Shown: piece by piece, positions 32,608-39,889 of the stretch
How positions within the stretch are numbered: position 1 is the first letter of the stretch
Layout of the letters: the number at the start of each line of letters is the position of its first letter
Source of the DNA: Fibrobacterota bacterium
GTDB lineage: Bacteria > Fibrobacterota > Fibrobacteria > UBA11236
Direction of reading: 5' to 3'
Assembly: GCA_028287465.1 (NCBI GenBank)
Contig: JAQBPO010000086.1
Location: forward strand, 1 to 64,000
DNA length: 64,000 bases
The notes under the pieces: model-generated
The model's database searches: none
Seen by the model: only the letters and a program-made list of their open reading frames with translations
Told to the model about the DNA's origin: nothing
Made by a program: the position numbers and the translations under genes

Positions 32608-33111
32608 ATGACCATCCACAATCCCCTCCCCGGCGCAGATGCCCCCCGTCCCGGGCCCCGGGCCGAAAAGGCCCGCATCCTCCTGCCCATAGTCCTGGCG
32701 GTCCTGGCCCTGGCGGTATTCCTGATCCTGTTCTGGCCCTCGTCCCACGGCAAGAAGGGGAATGCGCGCGGCCATGGCGGCGTACGGGACGAATCCGCCC
32801 AGGGTAACTCCTCGGTAACGGGCCGGGGGGCCTCGGGGCGCGGGGGAAGCCCGGTAGGCGGTGAGCGGCGGGCGCGCCCCTCCGGGTCCGGCAAGGGAGA
32901 CACCTGGTGGTACAAAGAAAAAGGCGGGAGCGAAGGGAGCCGCAATGATGGATGGTGGTACCAGGACAAGGGCGGCTCAGGAACCGGCGGCGCCTCCGGA
33001 TCGGGCGGATCCGAAAGCCCCGTCGGGGGAGCGCCTCCGAACCGGAGCCAGGCCCAAGAGGCCGCTGCGGAGAAGAATTCGGGCCCGGACAACGATTGGT
33101 GGCGCGACTAG
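32608..33111 (+). CDS. Small single-pass membrane protein with repeated D-x-W-W motifs
   Basis: A 167-residue protein of unknown family with a good AAGGAG site 5 nt before ATG 32608. A basic/proline cytoplasmic head (~28 residues) leads to one TM helix (ILLPIVLAVLALAVFLILFW). The remaining ~110 residues are Gly/Ser/Arg-rich and disordered. Three tryptophan motifs recur in them: DTWWYKEKGGS, DGWWYQDKGGS and the C-terminal NDWWRD. The spacing of ~22 residues between the first two suggests a repeated binding motif. Codon use is consistent with a real gene. It stands alone between a receiver gene and tRNA-Arg. Confidence 0.65.
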   Translation: MTIHNPLPGADAPRPGPRAEKARILLPIVLAVLALAVFLILFWPSSHGKKGNARGHGGVRDESAQGNSSVTGRGASGRGGSPVGGERRARPSGSGKGDTWWYKEKGGSEGSRNDGWWYQDKGGSGTGGASGSGGSESPVGGAPPNRSQAQEAAAEKNSGPDNDWWRD

Positions 33112-33145
33112 CGCCCTCCGGGTTGCAGGGCGGGGGCCTAAGTTG

Positions 33146-33151
33146 TAGATT
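33146..33151 (+). promoter_or_regulatory. Putative -10 box (TAGATT) of tRNA-Arg
   Basis: TAGATT in GTTGTAGATTTTGCC lies 78 nt upstream of the tRNA. It is the only AT-rich box in the gap after the WW-protein gene. Confidence 0.3.
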
Positions 33152-33228
33152 TTGCCGTCCTGCCCGGGGTGCTCCGGGCGACGGTCGCCCAAGGGCCGCG
33201 GTCCCGAAGGACCGGTCGATTGATTCGG

Positions 33229-33300
<72 letters not shown>

Positions 33301-33302
<2 letters not shown>

Positions 33303-33324
33303 CTCTTCTACTCTTCTACTCTTC
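33301..33324. repeat. Three tandem copies of TACTCTTC at the tRNA 3' end
   Basis: Three exact 8-bp units start at the last base pair of the tRNA acceptor stem. There is no integrase or island downstream, so this is more likely a microsatellite than an attachment site. Confidence 0.8.
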
Positions 33325-33539
33325 TCCCCTCGCCTCCTCGAAATACCCGCCTACAACCTACCCATGGCCAAAGCCGCATGCCGCGGCGGGATGCCAATCC
33401 TCCTCCAACCTGGCGACATCGTTCGGGAAGGTCAGCCCTTAGGCCCGTTTCCCGGTTACGCCGATCACGGGTTCCATGTCAATGGTTGGATCGCAAGATT
33501 TGATGTAGGTTTTCGAATCCGATCAGGGTGGGAGATTCA

Positions 33540-34238
33540 GTGGGCAACGATTCCTTTCACCTTCCCGGCGGGGACCTCCTCAGCGATCCTCAAATGAAAA
33601 TCTCCGGCATGAGGCAGGTGCTGAAGGCGATGGAGGAGAACCCCTCCGAGGTTACGGGCCGCATCTGCGAATCCTTGGCTTGGGACGCGGATTTCCTTTC
33701 CGATCCGGATCGCAAATTGTTCCTGCTGCCGGCCCTCGCGGCAGTGCGTCCCATGTCCGGCCCTGCCGAAGCGGTTTTCCGGAACGCCAACGGCGAAGGG
33801 TATTTCAATTTCAACGGCCCCTTGCTTGTCGCCAACGCCTCGCCAAGGGCGCTGGCGCTCTTCGAAGACATGGTAGCCGATGCATCCGTCCGGCCCGAGG
33901 ATCGAGTGGACATGTTGCACCATGCGGTACTCGCGCACCGCACCGAAGGTCCCATAGTCGCTGCCTGCCTGCGCCTATTGGCGCGCGGCCTGGAGCCCGG
34001 GGTAGAGACGGGCGTGGCCGAAACCCTATACGATTACCAGGAGAAAAGGTGGTTTGGCCCGGCCCGCGGCGCACCGGTCCCGCCGACCTGGAACCAGGCC
34101 GGAACCGCGGTGCTCCAATCCTTGTTGGAGGCCGCGAAAGGGCTGCGCGGCCCGGGGAGATTTTCCGATGAACTCCAGGACGCCATCGAGGGGGCCACGT
34201 TGGAAATCCGGGAAATCCTGGCTGCGAGGGCGCGATGA
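33540..34238 (+). CDS. Protein of unknown function, cytoplasmic member of a tandem paralogous pair
   Basis: A 232-residue protein, mostly alpha-helical (HEAT/ARM-like character), with no signal peptide. I chose GTG 33540 because GGGAG lies 5 nt upstream and because similarity to the next gene begins before the first ATG. It aligns along most of its length with the lipoprotein at 34235: LLPALAAVRPMSGPAEAVF with VLEALAAVRPMSAAGAELF, NGEGYFNFNGPLLVANAS with NADGYYGRNGQLLAANGS, and EDRVDMLHHAVLAHRT with ADRIDMSREALVPYRT. It lacks the ~90-residue N-terminal part of the partner. The stop overlaps the partner start (ATGA). The family is not recognised. Confidence 0.7.
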   Translation: MGNDSFHLPGGDLLSDPQMKISGMRQVLKAMEENPSEVTGRICESLAWDADFLSDPDRKLFLLPALAAVRPMSGPAEAVFRNANGEGYFNFNGPLLVANASPRALALFEDMVADASVRPEDRVDMLHHAVLAHRTEGPIVAACLRLLARGLEPGVETGVAETLYDYQEKRWFGPARGAPVPPTWNQAGTAVLQSLLEAAKGLRGPGRFSDELQDAIEGATLEIREILAARAR

Positions 34239-35152
34239 TTCGCGGCCGGCGCGGTTTCTACGCCCTGCTGGCCGGAACCCTGCTCGCCTGCGCCGGCGCG
34301 GGTGAAGCCGGCAATTCAGGACGGAAAACGGACCTGCGGACCCTGGAATCGGCGGATAACCGGGATGTGTTGGCCGCTGCCGCTATACGCGTGGCCGCAA
34401 GCGGCGATGCCGCCGCCCTGGGCCGATTGGGAAGGCTGGTGGCCGAACCCGCTTTCCTGGCGCGTTTGGATGATACCACCAACCCGCAACTGGCTTATTC
34501 CAACCTCAATCTGGTTTTTGCGGCGTTGGCGAAGAATCCATCCACCGCAACGGAATCGCTTTGCCTACGCCTCGCGGCGACGCCGGCATTCGATGTGAAC
34601 TCCGACCGCTCCGGCCTTGTTTTGGAAGCGCTTGCGGCGGTGCGTCCGATGTCGGCCGCGGGGGCGGAATTATTTTCCAGGACCAATGCGGATGGATATT
34701 ACGGACGCAATGGTCAACTGCTCGCGGCGAACGGCAGCGCCAGAGCGATAGGGCTCTTGGAAGCGATGTTCGCGGATCGTTCCCGGACGGTCGCGGATCG
34801 GATCGATATGTCCCGCGAAGCCCTGGTCCCGTACCGCACCTCTTTGCATTCGGTGAGGTTGGTCGACTCCTTGACGCGCCGCCCTGACCTGGAACCGGAA
34901 CTTGCCAGGGGCCTGGCCGAATGCCTGTTCGAATATCGGCCCGATGAATGGTACGGGAAACGCCGCCGCCCTCCGCAGGCTCCTTCCTGGAGCGCCGCCG
35001 CGCCACAAGCCCGGCGCGAGGCCGCGGCGCTTGGCCTCAGGCTGCTGGAGACCAGAAGGGATTGGCCCGCAACCTTGCGCGCCGGCATCGAATCCGTGAT
35101 TCGATCCGCTCCGGTCCCGGATACACCCGATATCCCGGGCCGGAGTCCATGA
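34235..35152 (+). CDS. Probable lipoprotein of unknown function, paralogue of the upstream gene
   Basis: A 305-residue protein with a signal peptide and plausible lipobox (LLACAG, Cys at about 19), so probably anchored on the periplasmic face. The body is helical, with an N-terminal block (ADNRDVLAAAAIRVAASGDAAALG) that looks like HEAT-type repeats and is absent from the upstream paralogue. Conserved pieces shared by the pair are ALAAVRPMS, NADGYY and EWYGKRRRPPQAPSW (WFGPARGAPVPPTW in the partner). The two genes overlap by 4 nt, so a cytoplasmic and a membrane-anchored version are made together. Function is unknown. Confidence 0.68.
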   Translation: MIRGRRGFYALLAGTLLACAGAGEAGNSGRKTDLRTLESADNRDVLAAAAIRVAASGDAAALGRLGRLVAEPAFLARLDDTTNPQLAYSNLNLVFAALAKNPSTATESLCLRLAATPAFDVNSDRSGLVLEALAAVRPMSAAGAELFSRTNADGYYGRNGQLLAANGSARAIGLLEAMFADRSRTVADRIDMSREALVPYRTSLHSVRLVDSLTRRPDLEPELARGLAECLFEYRPDEWYGKRRRPPQAPSWSAAAPQARREAAALGLRLLETRRDWPATLRAGIESVIRSAPVPDTPDIPGRSP

Positions 35153-35158
35153 CCTCCC

Positions 35159-36259
35159 CTACCTCGTAAGAATCGCCTTGGCGGCCATGGACGCCCTTCC
35201 AGCCGACAGCCTTACGAAATACGTTCCCGCGGCGGCGGGTCCGAACGGCACGCTGAAGGCCCCGCCCTTGGCGGGCCCATGGGCGAGCGATTTCACCAGG
35301 GACCCGCGCATATCGTAGATTCCCAGATCGACGTTCACGCTCCCCGGAACCTGGGGCAGGGAATACCGGATCCGGGGGGAAACCATTCCCTCGCCGGCAT
35401 CGATCGCCAGGGTGATCGCGTCGTAATACCTGGTCGGCTGCGAGGTGAATACCCCGGTCGAGGGATTGATGAACGGAGCGACGGCGGCCATGTTGGCCGG
35501 AGCGCCTTTGTTCTTGGTCACGTCCCATTGGATGACGCCTCCGTAGCCGTTGTCGGCGACCATGGCGCACATGTCGGTGACCTGCTGGGCGGTCATGCCC
35601 ATGCTGACCCCCATCCCCGCCCCGAGCTTGGACTTCGCGGCCCCGGCATTGGTGAAGACGTTGAGGGTCTTGCCGTATTGCGCGGCGGCGGTCCCGGTAT
35701 AGCGCATATCGTTGACCTGGTCCACGTACATGTGCACCTTGGCCGTGATCGGGAACCAATCCTCGGCGGCGACCGTCATCAACGGGACCGGCGTGAGCAG
35801 GTTGATCGAGTCCCGCAGATCCTTGTGCCAGGCGACGTACAGGGCGTCGTCGAAGTTCTCCTCCCAGTCCGTATCGAAACCGTCATAGCCCAGCTTCTTG
35901 AGGTAGGCGAGGATGTTCGAGATGAACTTGCCCCGGTTCGCGTTGGAACAGGCGCCCTTGAAGGCGTCCTTGACGCCCGCCCCGCCCACGCAGAAGATGA
36001 CCTTTTTCCCCCGCTTGTGCCCTTCGGCGATGAGCCGCTTCGCGATGCCTTCGTTCGGGAGCTGCAGGCTGCCGTCCGCGTTCGGCCAGATCTGGAAATA
36101 GGCCATATGGGTGAAGTCCTCCCAGGGGATGGTCTCGGGAGTGTAGGTATTGTCCCAGGTGGTGAAATAGCCCAGGGACCAACCGATGTATTTCTTCTGG
36201 GCGGAGGACAGGGAGAAAAGCATGGCAATGAGCAGGAATGCCGTCGAAACGTATTTCAT
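35159..36259 (-). CDS. GH18 chitinase/endoglycosidase, exported, with C-terminal sorting-like domain
   Basis: Family 18 glycosidase with signal peptide (ending SLSSA) and AAGGG ribosome-binding site. The catalytic DxxDxDxE motif reads DGFDTDWE with Glu133 as acid, preceded by KVIFCVGGAG (the family 'SxGG' strand as CVGG) and followed by MTVAAEDWFP and GGVIQWDVT. It should hydrolyse beta-1,4-GlcNAc linkages of chitin or related glycans. Residues ~290-366 form a separate domain, IYDMRGSLVKSLAHGPAKGG with YFVRLSAGRASMAAKAIL, very like a type IX secretion C-terminal sorting domain, so surface display is likely. The gene is convergent with the paralogous pair, 6 nt apart. Confidence 0.92.
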   Translation of the reverse strand: MKYVSTAFLLIAMLFSLSSAQKKYIGWSLGYFTTWDNTYTPETIPWEDFTHMAYFQIWPNADGSLQLPNEGIAKRLIAEGHKRGKKVIFCVGGAGVKDAFKGACSNANRGKFISNILAYLKKLGYDGFDTDWEENFDDALYVAWHKDLRDSINLLTPVPLMTVAAEDWFPITAKVHMYVDQVNDMRYTGTAAAQYGKTLNVFTNAGAAKSKLGAGMGVSMGMTAQQVTDMCAMVADNGYGGVIQWDVTKNKGAPANMAAVAPFINPSTGVFTSQPTRYYDAITLAIDAGEGMVSPRIRYSLPQVPGSVNVDLGIYDMRGSLVKSLAHGPAKGGAFSVPFGPAAAGTYFVRLSAGRASMAAKAILTR

Positions 36260-36505
36260 ATGTACCCTTGGTTAATCGTAATTCAGCCCCACCGAAGCAC
36301 GATTACAGGTTGAACCTATCGCTCCCGTATGGAAATGGAAGGCAGGTCCGATTGAATTTTTTTCAGAATGCGATCCGAAGGATTTGGGGAAACGGTGAAA
36401 GTGGGGCATATCCTTCCGTAATTCCATGATTAGGGTGCACGGGATGGACGCCATCCCCTATGCTTGGCGAAGCGCGCGCATATTCCCTTTCCCGGAGACG
36501 CATGG

Positions 36506-37381
36506 ATGCCGAACCGCAGGACCTTTAAGACACGTTTGTTCCTATTCGCCGCCGCGGTCCTTCCGCTGGCGGGATGCGGGACCGCGCCGGTATCCGATCC
36601 GGGGCCGGATGCGTCGACCCTGACGCAAGCCGCGGTCAATACCACGGTCATCCTGGGCAAGGTCGGCGCGCTGGGCAAGGTCGGCGCCATCAGCCTTTCC
36701 AAGCTCATCATCACCGGAATCTCCGGAGCCGTCCCTCCCGACACCATCCGGGACACCGCCTCCGTATCCGGTAATTCCCAGGTTACCGTAACCAAGACAT
36801 ATACCCTCAAGCCCCTCAGGTCCTGGACGCTCTCGGCCAAGACCCTGGACTCCAGGGACTCGGTCATCCACTCCGGATCGACCGCCTCCTTCTACGTCAA
36901 GCCGGCAGATACCGCGGCGGTCAGCCTCAACCTCGCCTCCCGGTTCGCCATGTACCAGGCCAACTTCGGCGCCTTGCCGGACAGCATCTCCTCGACCGCC
37001 TCCGGCACGGGCAAGGACGCGATCAAGATCAAACGGGTGGTGATGAAGGTCGACGGGTCGATCAAGGCGGATTCCCTGTCCCCTTCAGCCTTCTCGGGCG
37101 GGCAGAGCGTCAGCGTGTACTTCGATTACGTAGGCATCGGCAGCCATGCCGTTATCCTGGAAGCCTACGGCGAATTGAACGGCTTTGCGGGCCTCCTGTA
37201 TAGCGGCACCTCAACCTTCTCGGTTTCCTCCGGAACGGACGATACCAAGGCCATCGCCTTGGGCTGGGTCGGCCCCGTAACGGGAACCGGCAAGCTGACC
37301 GTGGTCATCGGCAAGGTCGGCAAGGTCACAATCAATGGAACCCTTCCGGGAACCCTGCTCCTGAAGGGAGGCGCCCTGTGA
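36506..37381 (+). CDS. Lipoprotein of unknown function with repeated GKVG motifs
   Basis: A 291-residue lipoprotein. ATG 36506 gives a signal peptide with lipobox LAGC (Cys24). The mature part is Ser/Thr/Val-rich and looks like stacked Ig-like beta-sandwich strands (VTVTKTYTLKPLRSWTLSAKT, TASFYVKPADTAAVSLNL). An unusual GKVG motif occurs near both ends: ILGKVGALGKVGAISLSK at ~48-65 and VVIGKVGKVTINGTLPG near the C-terminus. The stop overlaps the GTG start of the next lipoprotein (GTGA), so the two are co-translated. I recognise no family. Confidence 0.7.
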   Translation: MPNRRTFKTRLFLFAAAVLPLAGCGTAPVSDPGPDASTLTQAAVNTTVILGKVGALGKVGAISLSKLIITGISGAVPPDTIRDTASVSGNSQVTVTKTYTLKPLRSWTLSAKTLDSRDSVIHSGSTASFYVKPADTAAVSLNLASRFAMYQANFGALPDSISSTASGTGKDAIKIKRVVMKVDGSIKADSLSPSAFSGGQSVSVYFDYVGIGSHAVILEAYGELNGFAGLLYSGTSTFSVSSGTDDTKAIALGWVGPVTGTGKLTVVIGKVGKVTINGTLPGTLLLKGGAL

Positions 37382-39642
37382 AAAAGCTCGCGCTCCTGAT
37401 CGCGGCCGCCGCCGCATGCCTGTCCTTGCAGAACTGCGCCAAGTCCCCGACGGACAAGTCCGGCGATCCCGATACGGATCCGGCCGCGGCCCAGGCCAAA
37501 TCGGACAGCGAGGCTTCCGCCATGCTGATTCCGGTTTATGAAATCAACCGCAGCGCCCTAGAAAGGCAGCGTCTCACGGGCCTCAAGGCCTCTTCGGAAG
37601 AGCCGCAACTTACCGTTCAGGCCGGGCTGCCCGCCTTCGGTACCCTGCCTGGCGACAATGCCCCTGAACTCAAGGCGAAGGATGGCCCCAACATCGCCGG
37701 CGCCCTCCTCAAAGCCGGCTCCGGCGGATCGGGCTGGCAGTCCGCCGGACCGGATACGGCGTATTTCCTGCCCGCCGATTCGGCCCTCGGCAGCCTGCGC
37801 TGGGTCCACATCCATACCGTCATCGAGGCGGGGGCAACGGTGGATGCCGCCGACACCCTCGTTTACAAGTGGCCCCACAATCCCGCCAATCCCACGGTGC
37901 TGGGCCATTACGGTTCCCGCTCCTACGGCAACGGAAGCAGGCTCGCCTATTCCGTCACGGATGAGGACGGGGATAAGATCCTGAACGAAGCGGTGGCGCC
38001 CAAATCCGTGCAATTGCTCAAGAGCTGGACCACGCTGCATGGCGACACCACCTGGAAGTCCCTTTTGCATACCGTGCATGGCGCCACCACCTTCTATGAC
38101 AGCATCGGGAAGGGCGAGCCCTCCTCGTGGACGGATTCCGTCTTCGTTTCCGGCAAGCTCTTGTACTCGGTGAAAATCATGGACGGGGACGGCAACGGGC
38201 TCGTGAACACCGCCAAGGCCGGGGCCAAGGTCAAAATCACGCGCGACAGCTATACGGACAAACGGGACGGGACCTTCCTGTACGCCTACGAGACCTTCGG
38301 TCCCGGGGCCGACGGCAAGTTCGAAACCGAGGCGGATAACGTCCGCTATCCGTTCCAGAGCCTGCTCGTGAGCGCCGCGGGCGATCTCGCCAAGACGGTT
38401 TACGGCGACGGCGACGGCGACGGCCTCTATTGGGATCCCGCATCCACGGGTACCAACCGCGCCTGGATCACCAATGAATACGCCGTCAGCGACAGCGTGA
38501 CCGCTTCCGGCGACAGCCTGGCGCAGACCCTCTCGGGAGCGGACGGTTCGGTCAAGAAGATCGCTTTTTACTCTTCGGTCAGGAAGTTCAAGGACGGCAG
38601 GGTCCTCCGGAACTCCACGCGCCTGCCCGGCGGCGCCGGGGCCTTTTCGGGGAACGATACCGTGGAGGTATGGGAGACCCTCGACCTTACGGCCTTCACG
38701 GCCAAAACGACCGTGGATCCGCGGTCAGGCCTGGACTCGACCCTTAGGGTAACATGGATGATACCCGGGGACCTGGGTTCCGCCGCGGACGACAAAATCA
38801 CCCGCTGGTACACCCGGACCTGGCCCAAGGGCGGGCAGTCGTCCGTCTCCGCCTCCGAACTGTTCACTCCCGATGTCGCGATCGGCCCGGGTGAAACGCC
38901 CAAGTCAGGGACCCTGGTGCGAGAATCCCGCTCCAACCCCACTTCGTCCAAGAGCGTGATCCGGACCGTATTGTTCCAGGAGTTCAGCGCCGCTTCCGCG
39001 AATACGTCCTGGAAGCGGACCGATTACTTCGAGAACGGGGATTCCGCCATTTCCAACGGCGGCGGCTCCTTGGCGGGCGCGGGCTCCTATTCCCGGGAGT
39101 TGGGACGGGGCGCCCGGAATTCCGGTACCTACGATGCCAAGACGGGCCTTTTCCAGGATACGGTTTTCCTCCTCGGTTTCACGGGGGCGGAGAAGTCCCG
39201 GGAAATCGCCTGGGGAACCTTTGATGCGGCCAAGGGGACCGGCGACTACCGATGCAAGCGCATCGGCGGGAAGGATACGGCCACGGCGCATATCCTAATT
39301 GCGCCGGACGGGAGTTCCGGGTTCCTGCTGACGCGGACATCGGCCTCGGGTTCCGCCGCCATCGCGATTCATGGCGATTCGGCCGTGCTGGTGGCGACCA
39401 CGGGCAAGGTCGAACGCACCTATATCTGGACCTCGATGGGCGGAACCTATAAGGTCGCCCAACGGGATGTGACCGTCGGTTCCGGGAACCAGGTCGCGAC
39501 CGGGGAATATTTCTTCGGGATGGATTATTCCGGGAACGGAACCTGCCACAAGACCCCGTCGGGCAAGAGCGCTTCCGATTCCCAGGTGCAATTCCAGGCG
39601 GACGGAACCTTATACGTGGACGGGGTCAAGGTCACCCCCTAA
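37378..39642 (+). CDS. Large lipoprotein of unknown function with Asp/Gly calcium-type loops
   Basis: A 754-residue lipoprotein (GTG start, lipobox LSLQNC, Cys20). It is beta-rich throughout, with many Thr/Ser/Asp. Three stretches resemble Ca-binding dockerin/EF-loop sequences: TDEDGDKILNEA, DGDGNGLVNTA and GDGDGDGLYWDP. No catalytic motif is seen. It shares an operon with the smaller lipoprotein upstream through a 4-nt overlap and is followed after ~200 nt by a strong plus-strand terminator. Such lipoprotein pairs are common in FCB genomes but mostly unstudied. A surface or adhesion role is possible but not shown. Confidence 0.7.
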   Translation: MKKLALLIAAAAACLSLQNCAKSPTDKSGDPDTDPAAAQAKSDSEASAMLIPVYEINRSALERQRLTGLKASSEEPQLTVQAGLPAFGTLPGDNAPELKAKDGPNIAGALLKAGSGGSGWQSAGPDTAYFLPADSALGSLRWVHIHTVIEAGATVDAADTLVYKWPHNPANPTVLGHYGSRSYGNGSRLAYSVTDEDGDKILNEAVAPKSVQLLKSWTTLHGDTTWKSLLHTVHGATTFYDSIGKGEPSSWTDSVFVSGKLLYSVKIMDGDGNGLVNTAKAGAKVKITRDSYTDKRDGTFLYAYETFGPGADGKFETEADNVRYPFQSLLVSAAGDLAKTVYGDGDGDGLYWDPASTGTNRAWITNEYAVSDSVTASGDSLAQTLSGADGSVKKIAFYSSVRKFKDGRVLRNSTRLPGGAGAFSGNDTVEVWETLDLTAFTAKTTVDPRSGLDSTLRVTWMIPGDLGSAADDKITRWYTRTWPKGGQSSVSASELFTPDVAIGPGETPKSGTLVRESRSNPTSSKSVIRTVLFQEFSAASANTSWKRTDYFENGDSAISNGGGSLAGAGSYSRELGRGARNSGTYDAKTGLFQDTVFLLGFTGAEKSREIAWGTFDAAKGTGDYRCKRIGGKDTATAHILIAPDGSSGFLLTRTSASGSAAIAIHGDSAVLVATTGKVERTYIWTSMGGTYKVAQRDVTVGSGNQVATGEYFFGMDYSGNGTCHKTPSGKSASDSQVQFQADGTLYVDGVKVTP

Positions 39643-39772
39643 GCCGTCCTTGGGTCGGGAATGGGATGAGATTCGGGGTCCGGTCGCGCTTCGCACAGGT
39701 TGTGCGTGTTTCATCTCGGGTTTTTCCCTATAGGGGCTAAAGCCGGACCCGGGTCTTGCCGATGATAGGAAT

Positions 39773-39886
39773 GGACCTCACCGTTGCCCCATCCTGGTGC
39801 AACTCCCTGTTCCAACAAGGGTGGGGTCCGGCCCTGTTCATCCCAGGGAGCGAGCCCCGGGGGATTCCCTCCCCGGGGCTCTTTTT
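39773..39886 (+). ncRNA. Candidate structured small RNA ending in an intrinsic terminator
   Basis: In the convergent gap after the large lipoprotein, GGACCTCAC (39773-39781) pairs fully with GTGGGGTCC (39821-39829) and encloses an inner GTTGC/GCAAC hairpin (39783-39787 with 39799-39803). CTCCCTG inside that stem-loop (39803-39809) can also pair with CAGGGAG (39844-39850), giving a possible pseudoknot just before the terminator. CCCTGTTC occurs twice (39805, 39832). No downstream plus-strand gene exists for it to regulate in cis. It matches no RNA family I know (not SRP, tmRNA or RNase P). It could also simply be the end of the lipoprotein mRNA. Confidence 0.35.
39852..39886 (+). terminator. 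Strong rho-independent terminator
   Basis: An 11-bp GC-rich stem (39852-39862 with 39871-39881, 8-nt loop) is followed by TTTTT on the plus strand. It ends the lipoprotein operon and/or a small RNA and protects the convergent TPR gene. Confidence 0.9.
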
Positions 39887-39889
39887 GGT

